Part shown: positions 15,622 through 23,564 of the stretch, one piece after another
Numbering within the stretch: the first letter of the stretch is position 1
Layout: each line of letters opens with the position of its first letter
Assembly: GCA_964453155.1 (NCBI GenBank)
Contig: CAYVQU010000058.1
Coordinates: 1-28,928, forward strand
Reading direction: 5' to 3'
From: CAYVQU01 sp964453155
Lineage (GTDB): Bacteria; Chloroflexota; Anaerolineae; Anaerolineales; UBA11858
DNA: 28,928 nucleotides
Notes under the pieces: generated by a model
The model's database searches: none
What the model saw: only the letters and a program-made list of their open reading frames with translations
What the model was told of the DNA's origin: nothing
Translations under genes and position numbers: made by a program

Positions 15622-18066
15622 CTAGGCCTTGGTGGCCTCAGCAATTCCAATTCGAATTTCGGTCGGCTCAGTCACCGGAATACCGCAACTGCGGGGCACC
15701 AGGGCAAATCCAGCCGGGATGTTTTCATCGACGACCACTACCGCGGTACCCGCGGTCCCATTTACACCGACATTGACAGTCATGCCGTCGGTGGCTTTCT
15801 GGGTATCCGCATCAGCAGGGTTCAATACGATAAATGGTTGAACCAAACGGGGGTGTAAAACTTCAGACGGGGTGACCATTGCGCCGTGATCCAGGAGCTT
15901 AGTGACGGGCACCGCTACCAGGTCCCCACTTGGTATTGCGGGGGCTTCAGTTCCCTGGGGAGCCGCGCCACCCGCAGGTGACAGCTGAACCCCGAGACCC
16001 TGTTGATTGGCGTACCCCGTCCCGCCGAAATATAGGTCCCCACGCCCGACGATGGGCCACTGTTCGGTGACTTCGGCCAGTTTTTGATAAGTCAGACCTT
16101 CGTAACCGGTGACACTGGCCGCAATCTGGGGGAAGACCACGGACGGGAAACGTCCCTTGAGTTCCACTCCGAGTTTCCCTCCGATCAGGGCCGCGATATC
16201 GAAATCGGCCTTCGAGACACCCTTTGGGCTGGCGACCGGGTAGAAGCGTTGCACCCGGCGTTCACCGGATGTGAATGTGCCTTCCCGTTCAGTCTGGGCC
16301 TGGGCGGGGAGAATGACATCCGCGTATTGGGTGGTGGCGGTTTCAAATAAATCCTGGACGATGGTCAGGGGTTCGGGTTGGTCAAATCGTTCGGCCAGCA
16401 GTTCCTTGATCGCGCCATCATCCCCCGCGGGGTCGGCGGCGACGAAATAAACAACTTTAGCGGCCTTGATGGCAGCTTTCAGATCGGTGATAGGGCGGAG
16501 ACCGAGGTCCCAGGCTCCTTGCTCGTTGGCTTTACCCCAAACGGCGACCAAACCGTTGTTGGGTTGGCCAATTTTGTCGTGTTTGACTACCAAATTGGCA
16601 CAGGCACTGGCGACTGCGGCAGAACCGTCAAGGGCTAAACCTTCGGAGCCGTAGAAGACGACCAGATTTTCGGTTTCACCCAAGTCAAGGCCCTGGATGG
16701 TGGCAACTTCTTCGCCGTAAGTGTAGCGAACCTTGTCGGTCGCATAGCGGTCGAGTTTGGTGGGGCGGGGGTTGACGACGATCAGGTTGGCGCCGCGTTC
16801 GGCCGCCGCCTTGACCCGCAGGTACCAGATCGGGGCTTCTTCTTCAAAATCGCTGGCGACGACCACAATGGTGTCACCCTGACCCAAATTGCCAAGGTTG
16901 GAGCCTTCGCTGAGACCAAATTTCGCCACTAAATCACCGCCGGCCATCTGGGTGTACAGACCAATCTGTCCGCCCAGGCCTTCGGTGAGAACTTTCAGGT
17001 TGTAGAGATCTTCATTTGGCAGCCGGCCACCCACAATGGTTAGCAGGCCATCTTCAATATTTTCCAAGCGGTGGGCGATGAAATTTAAGGCGTCTTCCCA
17101 AATATCGGTATCCCACTCCCCATCCCGGCAAACGACGGGTTCAGTCACCCGCTCGGGGCTGTCGGTGAAGTGATGGGCGAAGCGACCTTTGTCACAAATC
17201 CACAATTCGTTGACGTACTCATTCTGGCGGGGCATCACGCGTTTGATGGCGATATTTCCGCCCGATTTGGCCTCCCGTCGGGTGTTGACGGTCAGGTTAC
17301 AGCCCACCGGGCAGTGCGAACAAACCGAGGCCGCGCTGTTGAGTTCCCAGGGACGGGCTCCATGGCGGAAATCGGTTGTGGTCAGGGCGCCAACGGGGCA
17401 AATATCGGTGGTGTTACCCGACCAGTAGGAGTCAAAACCAGGATCGGAGTAAGTCACGATGTCGGTGCGGCGGCCGCGTTCGTAAAAACCGAGGACGGCA
17501 TCCCCGGCCACATCCCGTTGGAAGCGGATACAGCGGGCGCATTGAATGCAGCGCTCGCGATCCAGGAAAATTAAATCGCCCAGAGGGACGTTTTTATCAG
17601 CGGGTTGTTTTTCGTCGAAGACGAAGCGGCTCTCGCTGGGGCCGTGGGCCATGGTCAGGTTCTGGAGGGGGCACTCGCCGCCCTTGTCGCAGACCGGGCA
17701 ATCCAGGGGGTGGGAGGTCAAGGTCAGTTCGACGATGTCTTTACGAGCCTCTTTGACCTTGTCACTCATCCCGACCACCACCATGCCCTCTGAAACGGGG
17801 ACGGTGCAGGCGGTCTCGAGCTTCCAACCGAACTGGATTTTGGGCGAACCATTCTCTTCCAGGACGGGTTCGCGGGTTTCCCGGTCGAATACCGGACGGC
17901 CGACATCAACCAGACACATCCGGCACATTCCCACCGGCTCCATCTTGGGATGGTAGCAGAACACAGGGATGTCGATGCCGATCTTTTTGGCGGCGTTAAC
18001 GATCAGAGTGCCCTCTGGCACGGAGACCGTTTGGCCGTCGATAGTTAGTGTTACTTGTTTCGTCAT
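15622..18066 (-). CDS. nuoG: NADH-quinone oxidoreductase subunit G
   Basis: 814-residue peripheral subunit carrying most of the iron-sulfur wire. N1b ligands C37, C48, C51, C87; N5 ligands H119, C123, C126, C132; N4 ligands C173, C176, C179, C223. A further set C249, C252, C256 and C291 (CSHCPVGC... WICDKGR) matches the off-path N7 cluster found in E. coli and Thermus but absent from mitochondria. The molybdopterin-oxidoreductase-like body follows, ending in a domain resembling the dinucleotide-binding barrel. ATG at 18066 with GTGGAG 6 bases upstream. A 28-bp palindrome lies between it and nuoF. Confidence 0.97.
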   Translation of the reverse strand: MTKQVTLTIDGQTVSVPEGTLIVNAAKKIGIDIPVFCYHPKMEPVGMCRMCLVDVGRPVFDRETREPVLEENGSPKIQFGWKLETACTVPVSEGMVVVGMSDKVKEARKDIVELTLTSHPLDCPVCDKGGECPLQNLTMAHGPSESRFVFDEKQPADKNVPLGDLIFLDRERCIQCARCIRFQRDVAGDAVLGFYERGRRTDIVTYSDPGFDSYWSGNTTDICPVGALTTTDFRHGARPWELNSAASVCSHCPVGCNLTVNTRREAKSGGNIAIKRVMPRQNEYVNELWICDKGRFAHHFTDSPERVTEPVVCRDGEWDTDIWEDALNFIAHRLENIEDGLLTIVGGRLPNEDLYNLKVLTEGLGGQIGLYTQMAGGDLVAKFGLSEGSNLGNLGQGDTIVVVASDFEEEAPIWYLRVKAAAERGANLIVVNPRPTKLDRYATDKVRYTYGEEVATIQGLDLGETENLVVFYGSEGLALDGSAAVASACANLVVKHDKIGQPNNGLVAVWGKANEQGAWDLGLRPITDLKAAIKAAKVVYFVAADPAGDDGAIKELLAERFDQPEPLTIVQDLFETATTQYADVILPAQAQTEREGTFTSGERRVQRFYPVASPKGVSKADFDIAALIGGKLGVELKGRFPSVVFPQIAASVTGYEGLTYQKLAEVTEQWPIVGRGDLYFGGTGYANQQGLGVQLSPAGGAAPQGTEAPAIPSGDLVAVPVTKLLDHGAMVTPSEVLHPRLVQPFIVLNPADADTQKATDGMTVNVGVNGTAGTAVVVVDENIPAGFALVPRSCGIPVTEPTEIRIGIAEATKA

Positions 18067-18099
18067 AGAAACTCCACGAAATTCGTGTTGTCAATTATG

Positions 18100-18127
18100 G
18101 TAGGGGCGCAATATATTGCGCCCCTAC
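18100..18127. repeat. 28-bp perfect palindrome, GTAGGGGCG family, between nuoF and nuoG
   Basis: gtaggggcgcaata (18100-18113) followed directly by its complement tattgcgcccctac (18114-18127). It starts 7 bases after the nuoF stop. Ends identical to the palindrome at 9066-9093, centre different; flanks also share taattttcg on the transcript strand. Confidence 0.85.
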
Positions 18128-18134
18128 GCGAAAA

Positions 18135-19385
18135 TTATTTATTTACTGCAGCTTCAAAATCATCCGGGAAGCGCTCAATGCTGGTCATCACGGCCTGGAT
18201 GGAGAATTCACCCAGGGCGCAGAGACATTTGTTTTGAATCTGCTTGGCGACGCTGTCCAGGAGCTGGACGTCGTTGGTGGTGCCTTCACCGGTGTGGATG
18301 CGTTCGGTCAGGTGCTGCATCCAGTAGTTGCCATCGCGGCAGGGGGTGCATTTGCCGCAGGATTCGTGTTTGAAGAAGTGGATGGTTTTGTTGATGACCC
18401 AATCCATGTCGAACGAGTCGTCAATGATAATGACGGAAGCGGAGCCGAGGTCGGCATTCAATGTGCGGACGGAAGCGTAGTCCATGGGGGTGTCCAGGGC
18501 TTCGTCTGTCGCGGGGATCACTGATGATGACGCCCCCGCGGGCATGATGGCTTTGATCGTGTTGCCGTTGGCGATCCCGCCGCCGTGTTCGAAGATCAAC
18601 TCACGGAAGGTGGTCCCGAAGGGGAGTTCGTAGTTCCCCGGTTTTTCCACGCAGCCCGACAAGGAGAAAATTTTAACCCCGGCGGTGTCCTCTGTGCCCA
18701 GCGCTTTGTACCAATCGGCCCCGTTCGTAATGATCGGTGGGACGTTGGTGAAGGTCTCAACATTGTTGACGACGGTCGGTTTGCCGTACAGTCCGTAGGA
18801 GGGCGGGAAGGGGGGGCGCAAGCGCGGTTGGCCGCGTTTCCCTTCGAGTGATTCCAAAAGGGCGGTTTCTTCACCGCAGATGTAGGCCCCGGCCCCCAGG
18901 TGGGTATAAATCTTCAGGGTGTAATCCGTCCCGAAGAGATTCTCACCTAAGATGCCCGCAGCTTCGGCTTCGGCGATCTTTTCATCTAAAAAGTGGGCCA
19001 CATCCCAAAATTCGCCGCGCAGGTAAATGTAGGCGGCGTTAGCCCCGACTGCAAAACACGAAATCGCCAACCCTTCCAAAAATTGGTGAGGGTTGCTTTC
19101 CATGATTTCGCGGTCTTTGAAGGTGCCGGGCTCGGATTCGTCGGCGTTGGCTACGACGTAATGGGGCCAATTGTCCTTGTCCATGAAAGACCACTTCAAA
19201 CCAGTGGGGAATCCGGCCCCACCACGGCCCCTCAGTCCGGAGTTTTTGACCACGTCCGTGACTTCGGTCGGTTGCAATGCGGTGATGACCTGCTTGAAGG
19301 CATCGTAACCGCCATTTTCTTGATAAACGTTAATATCAGTAATATTGGGGATATCCCGGTGACGAAGGAGAATGTGTTCGGTCAT
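18135..19385 (-). CDS. nuoF: NADH-quinone oxidoreductase subunit F (NADH/FMN-binding)
   Basis: 416 residues; oxidises NADH through FMN and reduces cluster N3. FMN/NADH site motifs are GRGGAGFPTG (53-62), NADESEPGTFKDR near 80-92 and GAGAYICGEETALLESLEG near 164-182. The N3 ligands are C343, C346, C349 (ESCGKCTPCRDG) and C389 (CALGEF). The ATG at 19385 overlaps the nuoE stop by one base (TAATG), a sign of coupled translation. With NuoE it forms the NADH-dehydrogenase module, so this complex I probably uses NADH rather than ferredoxin or F420 directly. Confidence 0.98.
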   Translation of the reverse strand: MTEHILLRHRDIPNITDINVYQENGGYDAFKQVITALQPTEVTDVVKNSGLRGRGGAGFPTGLKWSFMDKDNWPHYVVANADESEPGTFKDREIMESNPHQFLEGLAISCFAVGANAAYIYLRGEFWDVAHFLDEKIAEAEAAGILGENLFGTDYTLKIYTHLGAGAYICGEETALLESLEGKRGQPRLRPPFPPSYGLYGKPTVVNNVETFTNVPPIITNGADWYKALGTEDTAGVKIFSLSGCVEKPGNYELPFGTTFRELIFEHGGGIANGNTIKAIMPAGASSSVIPATDEALDTPMDYASVRTLNADLGSASVIIIDDSFDMDWVINKTIHFFKHESCGKCTPCRDGNYWMQHLTERIHTGEGTTNDVQLLDSVAKQIQNKCLCALGEFSIQAVMTSIERFPDDFEAAVNK

Positions 19386-19885
19386 TAGTCGGTCTCCTTC
19401 TTCCAGCCGTCGATGAGTTCCAGGGTGCCGTCTACCGTCATGTTTTCATGATAGTGGATGCCGGAACTGGATTGGGATTGGAACATCGGGGCTTTATCGC
19501 AGGCCGCCAGGCACATCACCGGTTCGACAGAGATCATACCATCGGGGGTGGTTTCGCCGGGCTGGATGCCCAGGGCCTCGCACAGGTCGGCCAGGAATTT
19601 GTCGGCGCCCCGCAAGGCACAAGGGAGGTCGGTGCAGACTTGTAAGCGAATCTGACCTTCAGGTTTGTCGTGATACAGGGTGTAAAACCCGATGATCGCG
19701 GCGACTTCGGTCCGAGAAACGCCGACCAACTCGGCGATATCATCCATGGCGTGGTTATCCACAAATCCGGGTTCGCGTTGGGCCAGATAGAGCAAGGGCA
19801 TCACCGCCGACCGTTTTTGTTCGGGGGGATATTTCGCAAAAATCTGTTCGATTTCGTCAGCGTACTGTTCTTGTAATTTATTCAT
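19385..19885 (-). CDS. nuoE: NADH-quinone oxidoreductase subunit E
   Basis: 166-residue thioredoxin-fold subunit with the N1a [2Fe-2S] cluster. Ligands are C84 and C89 in VCTDLPCALRGA and C125 and C129 in MCLAACDKAPM. The N-terminal helical part (IEQIFAKYPPEQKRSAVMPLL) is typical of bacterial NuoE/HoxE. ATG at 19885 overlaps the nuoD stop by one base (TAATG), as its own stop does with nuoF, so D, E and F are a tightly coupled block. Confidence 0.97.
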   Translation of the reverse strand: MNKLQEQYADEIEQIFAKYPPEQKRSAVMPLLYLAQREPGFVDNHAMDDIAELVGVSRTEVAAIIGFYTLYHDKPEGQIRLQVCTDLPCALRGADKFLADLCEALGIQPGETTPDGMISVEPVMCLAACDKAPMFQSQSSSGIHYHENMTVDGTLELIDGWKKETD

Positions 19886-21123
19886 TATCGGTCTGCATCT
19901 CCCAAAACAATATCAATGCTGCCGATGATGGCGACCAGATCGGCCACCAGCAGGCCCTCGCTCAAAACGGGCAAGGCTTGTAAATGGGTAAAGGAGGGGG
20001 TCCGCCAGTGGATTCGGTAGGGTTTGGGACCACCGTCGGATTCGAGATAGACGCCTAATTCCCCACGCGGGCTTTCGACGGGCAAGTAAACATAACCTTT
20101 GGGGACACTAAAACCCTCGGTCCATAGCTTGAAGTGGTGGATCAGGGCTTCCATCGAGGTCCCTAATTCAGAGCGGGGCGGGGGGACGTATTTGCGATTG
20201 TCGCTCTTGACGGGGGCACCTTCCAGCGTTTTGAGGCGATCCAAACCTTGTTGGATGATCCTCAACGACTGCCAGAATTCGGCCATGCGGACTTCGTAAC
20301 GAGCGTAAACGTCGCCCTCAGTTGCCAGCGGCACTTCAAAATCGTATTCATCGTACCCGGTGTAAGGCCAGGCTTTGCGGACATCGTAATTAACCCCGGA
20401 ACCCCGCAGGGTAGGGCCAGTCAACCCCCAAGCTAGGGCATCCTCGGCATTGATCACACCGATTTTTTTGGTGCGGTCGATGTAGAGGGGATTCTTAGTC
20501 AGCAAACCGTCGTATTGTTCGATTCGGCGGGGGAATTTATCGACAAATTTTTGTGTCGCTTCCATCCAGCCATCAGGGATATCCCGCCACACACCGCCAG
20601 GGCGGACATAGGTCGTCATCATCCGTTGGCCAGAGACCATTTCGAGGAGATCGAGGATTTCTTCGCGCTCCCGGAAGCAGTATAGGAAGACAGATTGAGC
20701 GGCCAGGTCGAGAGATTGGGTTGCCAACCAGATCAGGTGGGAGGCGATCCGTTGGAGTTCGGTCAGAACCACTCGAATGACCTGGGCCCGTTCGGGGACA
20801 TCCAAATCGGTCAGTTTTTCGATGGCCAAGCAATAAACCAAGTTATTACCGACCGTGTTGAGATAATCCAACCGGTCAGTCATGACTTCGGCTTTTTGGT
20901 AGGTCTTGGCCTCCATATTTTTCTCAACACCGGTGTGCAAGAACCCGATATCGGGGACGCAGTTGACGACAGTTTCACCGTCGAGTTCCAGCAGCAGGCG
21001 GAGGACGCCGTGGGTGCTGGGGTGCTGCGGTCCCATGTTCAGCAACATCGTGTCGCCCTCGATGGCGCGGTCCGAAACCAGATGCCGGATTTCGTCTAAA
21101 GTTACTTCAGAGAATTGGGTCAT
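19885..21123 (-). CDS. nuoD: NADH-quinone oxidoreductase subunit D
   Basis: 412-residue 49-kDa-type subunit of the quinone-reducing module, related to the large subunit of NiFe hydrogenase but without its metal ligands. MGPQHPSTHGVLRLLLELDGE (about residues 31-50) carries the conserved HxxxH loop at the quinone head group; FLHTGVEKNMEAKTY and the C-terminal GSIDIVLGDADR end match the family. ATG at 21123, with GAGG upstream. It is separated from nuoC, not fused as in E. coli. Confidence 0.97.
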   Translation of the reverse strand: MTQFSEVTLDEIRHLVSDRAIEGDTMLLNMGPQHPSTHGVLRLLLELDGETVVNCVPDIGFLHTGVEKNMEAKTYQKAEVMTDRLDYLNTVGNNLVYCLAIEKLTDLDVPERAQVIRVVLTELQRIASHLIWLATQSLDLAAQSVFLYCFREREEILDLLEMVSGQRMMTTYVRPGGVWRDIPDGWMEATQKFVDKFPRRIEQYDGLLTKNPLYIDRTKKIGVINAEDALAWGLTGPTLRGSGVNYDVRKAWPYTGYDEYDFEVPLATEGDVYARYEVRMAEFWQSLRIIQQGLDRLKTLEGAPVKSDNRKYVPPPRSELGTSMEALIHHFKLWTEGFSVPKGYVYLPVESPRGELGVYLESDGGPKPYRIHWRTPSFTHLQALPVLSEGLLVADLVAIIGSIDIVLGDADR

Positions 21124-21156
21124 AAATGCCTCGTGGTACGTGAAGCGTGACTTATT

Positions 21157-21669
21157 TCATTCGGTCGCGAACGGTTTGGTGCCCGCGATCTCATCAAAAT
21201 TGAAGGTGAACTGGGGTTCTTCGTAGCCCAGGGGATAATCTTTACGGAGGGGATGGCCTTGCCAATCAAATGGCATCAGAATCCGGCGGGGATCCGACAA
21301 CCCAGTGAAGGTGACCCCGAACATATCCAGGAGTTCGCGCTCGAACCAGGTGGCATTTTTGAAGACGCCTTCCAAGGTCGGGACGATGGGGTTATCCCCC
21401 GCGAGCGGTACCCGCAAACGCAGGCTGCTCATTTCATCCAGATTATGGAACTGGTAGGAGAGATGGAACCGGGGTTCCTCCTCGGGCCAGTAATCGGTGG
21501 CCGTCAGGCTGGCAAACAATCTGAAACCAAATTTGTCCCGCAAAAGGGTTACGGTTTCCACTAGATTGGCGGCATCCACAAATAGAGTCTGCTCCCCTTT
21601 GTATTCCTGGACTTCGCTGCCAAATTGCTCTTGAAGGGCCGAAATTGCGGCGGTTAGCTTTTCTGTCAT
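21157..21669 (-). CDS. nuoC: NADH-quinone oxidoreductase subunit C
   Basis: 170-residue 30-kDa-type subunit that braces NuoD. The family signature appears as ERELLDMFGVTFTGLSDPRRILMPFDWQGHPLRKDYPLGYE near residues 110-150. The start is taken as the ATG at 21669; a TTG at 21672 directly upstream is also in frame. The nuoB stop is only 4 bases upstream. The 33-base gap to nuoD contains short cgtg-containing repeats but no clear hairpin. Confidence 0.96.
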   Translation of the reverse strand: MTEKLTAAISALQEQFGSEVQEYKGEQTLFVDAANLVETVTLLRDKFGFRLFASLTATDYWPEEEPRFHLSYQFHNLDEMSSLRLRVPLAGDNPIVPTLEGVFKNATWFERELLDMFGVTFTGLSDPRRILMPFDWQGHPLRKDYPLGYEEPQFTFNFDEIAGTKPFATE

Positions 21670-21673
21670 CAAT

Positions 21674-22156
21674 CTATTTCCATTTCGTCAATTCTTCGGC
21701 TTCAACTTTTTCGTAGAGTGCCATAACCCCATGGATCAAACCTTCGGGGCGGGGGGGGCAGCCGGCAACGTAAATATCGACGGGGATGACTTCATCCACA
21801 CCTTGCAGGATGGCGTAATTATTGAAAACACCTCCCGATGAGGCACAATCGCCCATGGCGATAACCCATTTGGGGTCGGGAAGCTGATCGTAAAGTCGGC
21901 GCAAAACCGGGACCATCTTACGCGTCACCCGGCCAGCGACGATTAATAAATCCGACTGGCGGGGGCTGGCTCGCATCAATTCCATCCCGAAACGGCTCAT
22001 ATCGTAGTGGGAGGCTTCGGCGGCCATCATTTCGATGGCACAGCAGGCCAGACCAGAGAGCAGGGGCCACATGGCCCGTTTGCGACTCCAATTAACGGCT
22101 GTTTCCAGGGTGGTCGTGACAATCCCCAGATTACCGAGTTTTTGTTCTATTCCCAT
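21674..22156 (-). CDS. nuoB: NADH-quinone oxidoreductase subunit B
   Basis: 160-residue PSST-type subunit with cluster N2, the last electron carrier before quinone. Ligands: tandem C38 and C39 in GLACCAIEM, C104 in MGDCASSGG, C133 in VAGCPPRPEGL. The start is the ATG at 22156 with AAAGGAG 8 bases upstream; a GTG at 22177 is unlikely. The gene overlaps the end of nuoA by 10 bases. Confidence 0.98.
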   Translation of the reverse strand: MGIEQKLGNLGIVTTTLETAVNWSRKRAMWPLLSGLACCAIEMMAAEASHYDMSRFGMELMRASPRQSDLLIVAGRVTRKMVPVLRRLYDQLPDPKWVIAMGDCASSGGVFNNYAILQGVDEVIPVDIYVAGCPPRPEGLIHGVMALYEKVEAEELTKWK

Positions 22157-22515
22157 TCCAGTGCTCCTTTCTTCCACGCGTACACATAGCCTACCAATAA
22201 AATCGCGATGAAGACGAACATCTCAACTAATGCAAAAAGCCCTAGACTGTTGGCAACGAATTCTTTCAGCACCACGGCCCAGGGCAGGAAAAAGATAACT
22301 TCAATATCAAAGAGAATAAACAGAACGGCAACCAGGTAATAGCGCACGGTTTGGCGGCGGGTACCCGGTCCGTAGGGAGTCATGCCCGATTCGTAGGGCA
22401 TAGATTTGGCCTCAGTTGGCCGGCTGGGACCAAAGCTGTGACCTAAGACGACCACCAGTACTGCCATGGCGGTTGCCAGTAACATCAAAACTGCAATTGG
22501 AAGAAATTCAATCAT
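22147..22515 (-). CDS. nuoA: NADH-quinone oxidoreductase subunit A
   Basis: 122-residue, three-helix subunit at the hinge between membrane arm and quinone site. The switch loop with MPYESGMTPYG and the helix 2 motif FILFDIEVIFFLPWAV are intact. The ATG at 22515 has GAGGAAA upstream; the longer TTG start at 22557 would place a hairpin inside the gene. It is the first gene of the operon; the upstream gap holds a perfect 8-bp inverted repeat and then a long structured region. Confidence 0.97.
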   Translation of the reverse strand: MIEFLPIAVLMLLATAMAVLVVVLGHSFGPSRPTEAKSMPYESGMTPYGPGTRRQTVRYYLVAVLFILFDIEVIFFLPWAVVLKEFVANSLGLFALVEMFVFIAILLVGYVYAWKKGALEWE

Positions 22516-22532
22516 TTGTTTCCTCGCGAAAC

Positions 22533-22550
22533 TTGCTCCCAGGGGAGCAA
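22533..22550. repeat. Inverted repeat in the nuoA leader
   Basis: ttgctccc (22533-22540) and gggagcaa (22543-22550) form an 8-bp perfect inverted repeat 17 bases upstream of the nuoA ATG and adjacent to its ribosome binding site. It could be an operator or a leader hairpin controlling ribosome access. In 22551-22684 there is A/T-rich sequence with a short atcatatgat palindrome but no convincing promoter. Confidence 0.55.
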
Positions 22551-22684
22551 AATTCAAGGATATTTTGGATGTTAATTATGATTATTTGGGTAATCTAACG
22601 GAGTATATCATATGATGAAAGTCATAGGTAGGGATGGGTGCAAAATTTCACAAAAAACTAATAATAAAATCTGATAAATATTGA

Positions 22685-22847
22685 TAACAAGGCCTTCCAG
22701 GTTTTAAAACTTGGAAGGCCTATGGATCTGGTTAAAGAAATAACCAGACGTGGGGGGGGCACGCCTGGTTATTTCTTTTAGGAGGGCCACCGATGTACCA
22801 TCTGGTGGCGTGACACCTGCAAATACCAATAAAGAGGAGGGCAGGTA
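22685..22847 (-). ncRNA. Candidate structured RNA with C-rich loops (or long nuo leader)
   Basis: Read on the minus strand from about 22847: hairpin acctgc...gcaggt with CCTCCTC in its loop; hairpin ccaccagatg/catcggtgg; an unpaired GCCCTCCTAAAAG; a 19-bp hairpin (22734-22778, one wobble) with a loop of seven C; and finally a 15-bp hairpin (22691-22720, one mismatch) followed by TTGTTATC. A promoter-like pair precedes it. CCCTCCT occurs twice, which is complementary to Shine-Dalgarno sequences, a feature of some Gram-positive regulatory RNAs. No known RNA family was recognised. It could instead be the start of a ~330-base nuo leader. Confidence 0.4.
22734..22778. terminator. 19-bp hairpin with homopolymeric G/C loop, A/T-rich base
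   Basis: The arms aaagaaataaccag (from 22734) and ctggttatttcttt (to 22778) plus cgtg/cacg form the stem around seven G (plus strand). The base of the stem is A/T-rich on both strands, so it could work as a bidirectional terminator. A third copy of ctggtt at 22728-22733 can pair with the left arm's aaccag instead, giving an alternative fold. Confidence 0.5.
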
Positions 22848-22853
22848 CCAACA

Positions 22854-22882
22854 TTTATATAATACCCCTAATTTGGTCTAAA
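22854..22882 (-). promoter_or_regulatory. Candidate promoter upstream of the structured region
   Basis: Minus-strand TTTAGA (22877-22882) and TATAAA (22854-22859) are separated by exactly 17 bases, with a predicted start near 22847 at the head of the structured RNA. It begins 30 bases after the stop codon of the NYN gene. It could drive a small RNA or the nuo operon. Confidence 0.45.
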
Positions 22883-22912
22883 TTGCATTAAAATAACATG
22901 AGAGAAACAGTG

Positions 22913-23398
22913 TCATTTGTCATGTTTTTGATTATGATCCCCAAACAAGGTCAACCATTCGTCGATGGCTTCGGGACTAAGATCAATATTTTCATCCTCT
23001 TTTAATTCTTCGTCTCCCTCGCGGGAATTACCTAGCATACGGGCAAATTCTCCCGTTGGGATGACCTGCGCATGCACTTCCCTTGCTGCAGCAGCCACCT
23101 CCCGATCAGATGAAACTACCGTCCAATTTTGGGCTGCGCGGCCTATTTTTCGTAACCGCGTTCGGATGGCGGCATCCGCAGTGGTGCCCTGACGAATAAA
23201 ATGGGCGGTAACAAATCCAAATTTGCGGGTACGAGGTTGTCCGGCGGGAGCGTTGTCGAAATAAATCTCCGCTTTTTTGCGACTCGTACGGCAAAACTCG
23301 CGTACAATTTGGATGAGTTCTTCTTCGTCGTCAATGGATTTCAGACTTAATCCGGGGACTTTTGGGATAAGATTGTGACCGTCGATGATGTATGGCAT
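22913..23398 (-). CDS. YacP-like NYN domain ribonuclease
   Basis: 161 residues. The N-terminus MPYIIDGHNLI is the NYN/PIN-like nuclease signature with its first aspartate at D6; IYFDNAPAG and the later VVSSDREVAAAAREV supply the other acidic positions expected for a metal-dependent RNase. B. subtilis Rae1 (YacP) of this family cleaves ribosome-bound mRNA. The C-terminal 30 residues are acidic. No Shine-Dalgarno sequence precedes the ATG at 23398; instead TATAAC (23407-23412, minus strand) ends only 8 bases upstream, so the mRNA may be leaderless. It is divergent from the LysM gene. Confidence 0.85.
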   Translation of the reverse strand: MPYIIDGHNLIPKVPGLSLKSIDDEEELIQIVREFCRTSRKKAEIYFDNAPAGQPRTRKFGFVTAHFIRQGTTADAAIRTRLRKIGRAAQNWTVVSSDREVAAAAREVHAQVIPTGEFARMLGNSREGDEELKEDENIDLSPEAIDEWLTLFGDHNQKHDK

Positions 23399-23497
23399 GA
23401 GAGGCAGTTATAATAGTATAGATCGTTGAATAGGCTGGTGTTTATTTCGGAAATATTTTGAAATCGAAATCTTGTTCAAATTGAAATGAGCATTGGC

Positions 23498-23526
23498 GTG
23501 GCGGATTTTAGTTTCAATTCCGCCAC
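23498..23526. repeat. 8-bp hairpin in the divergent intergenic region
   Basis: gtggcgga (23498-23505) and tccgccac (23519-23526) are perfect complements around 13 bases. It lies between the divergent NYN and LysM genes, 38 bases before the LysM start, and may be an operator or a 5' leader hairpin. Confidence 0.5.
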
Positions 23527-23564
23527 CCGTCAATATCCGCAAAATTTGTTGAAGGAATCGCCGA

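Noticed and set aside
22558..22620. Classical promoter directly upstream of nuoA
   Set aside because: A/T-rich -10-like strings occur but none has a matching -35 at proper spacing; the pair at 22854-22882 is better.
22793..22813. Six-codon plus-strand ORF (MYHLVA) with AGGAGGG 6 bases upstream
   Set aside because: No plus-strand gene follows that it could regulate (the next is 750 bases away, beyond an opposing gene). The AGGAGGG is the complement of the CCCTCCT motifs better explained by the minus-strand structured RNA.
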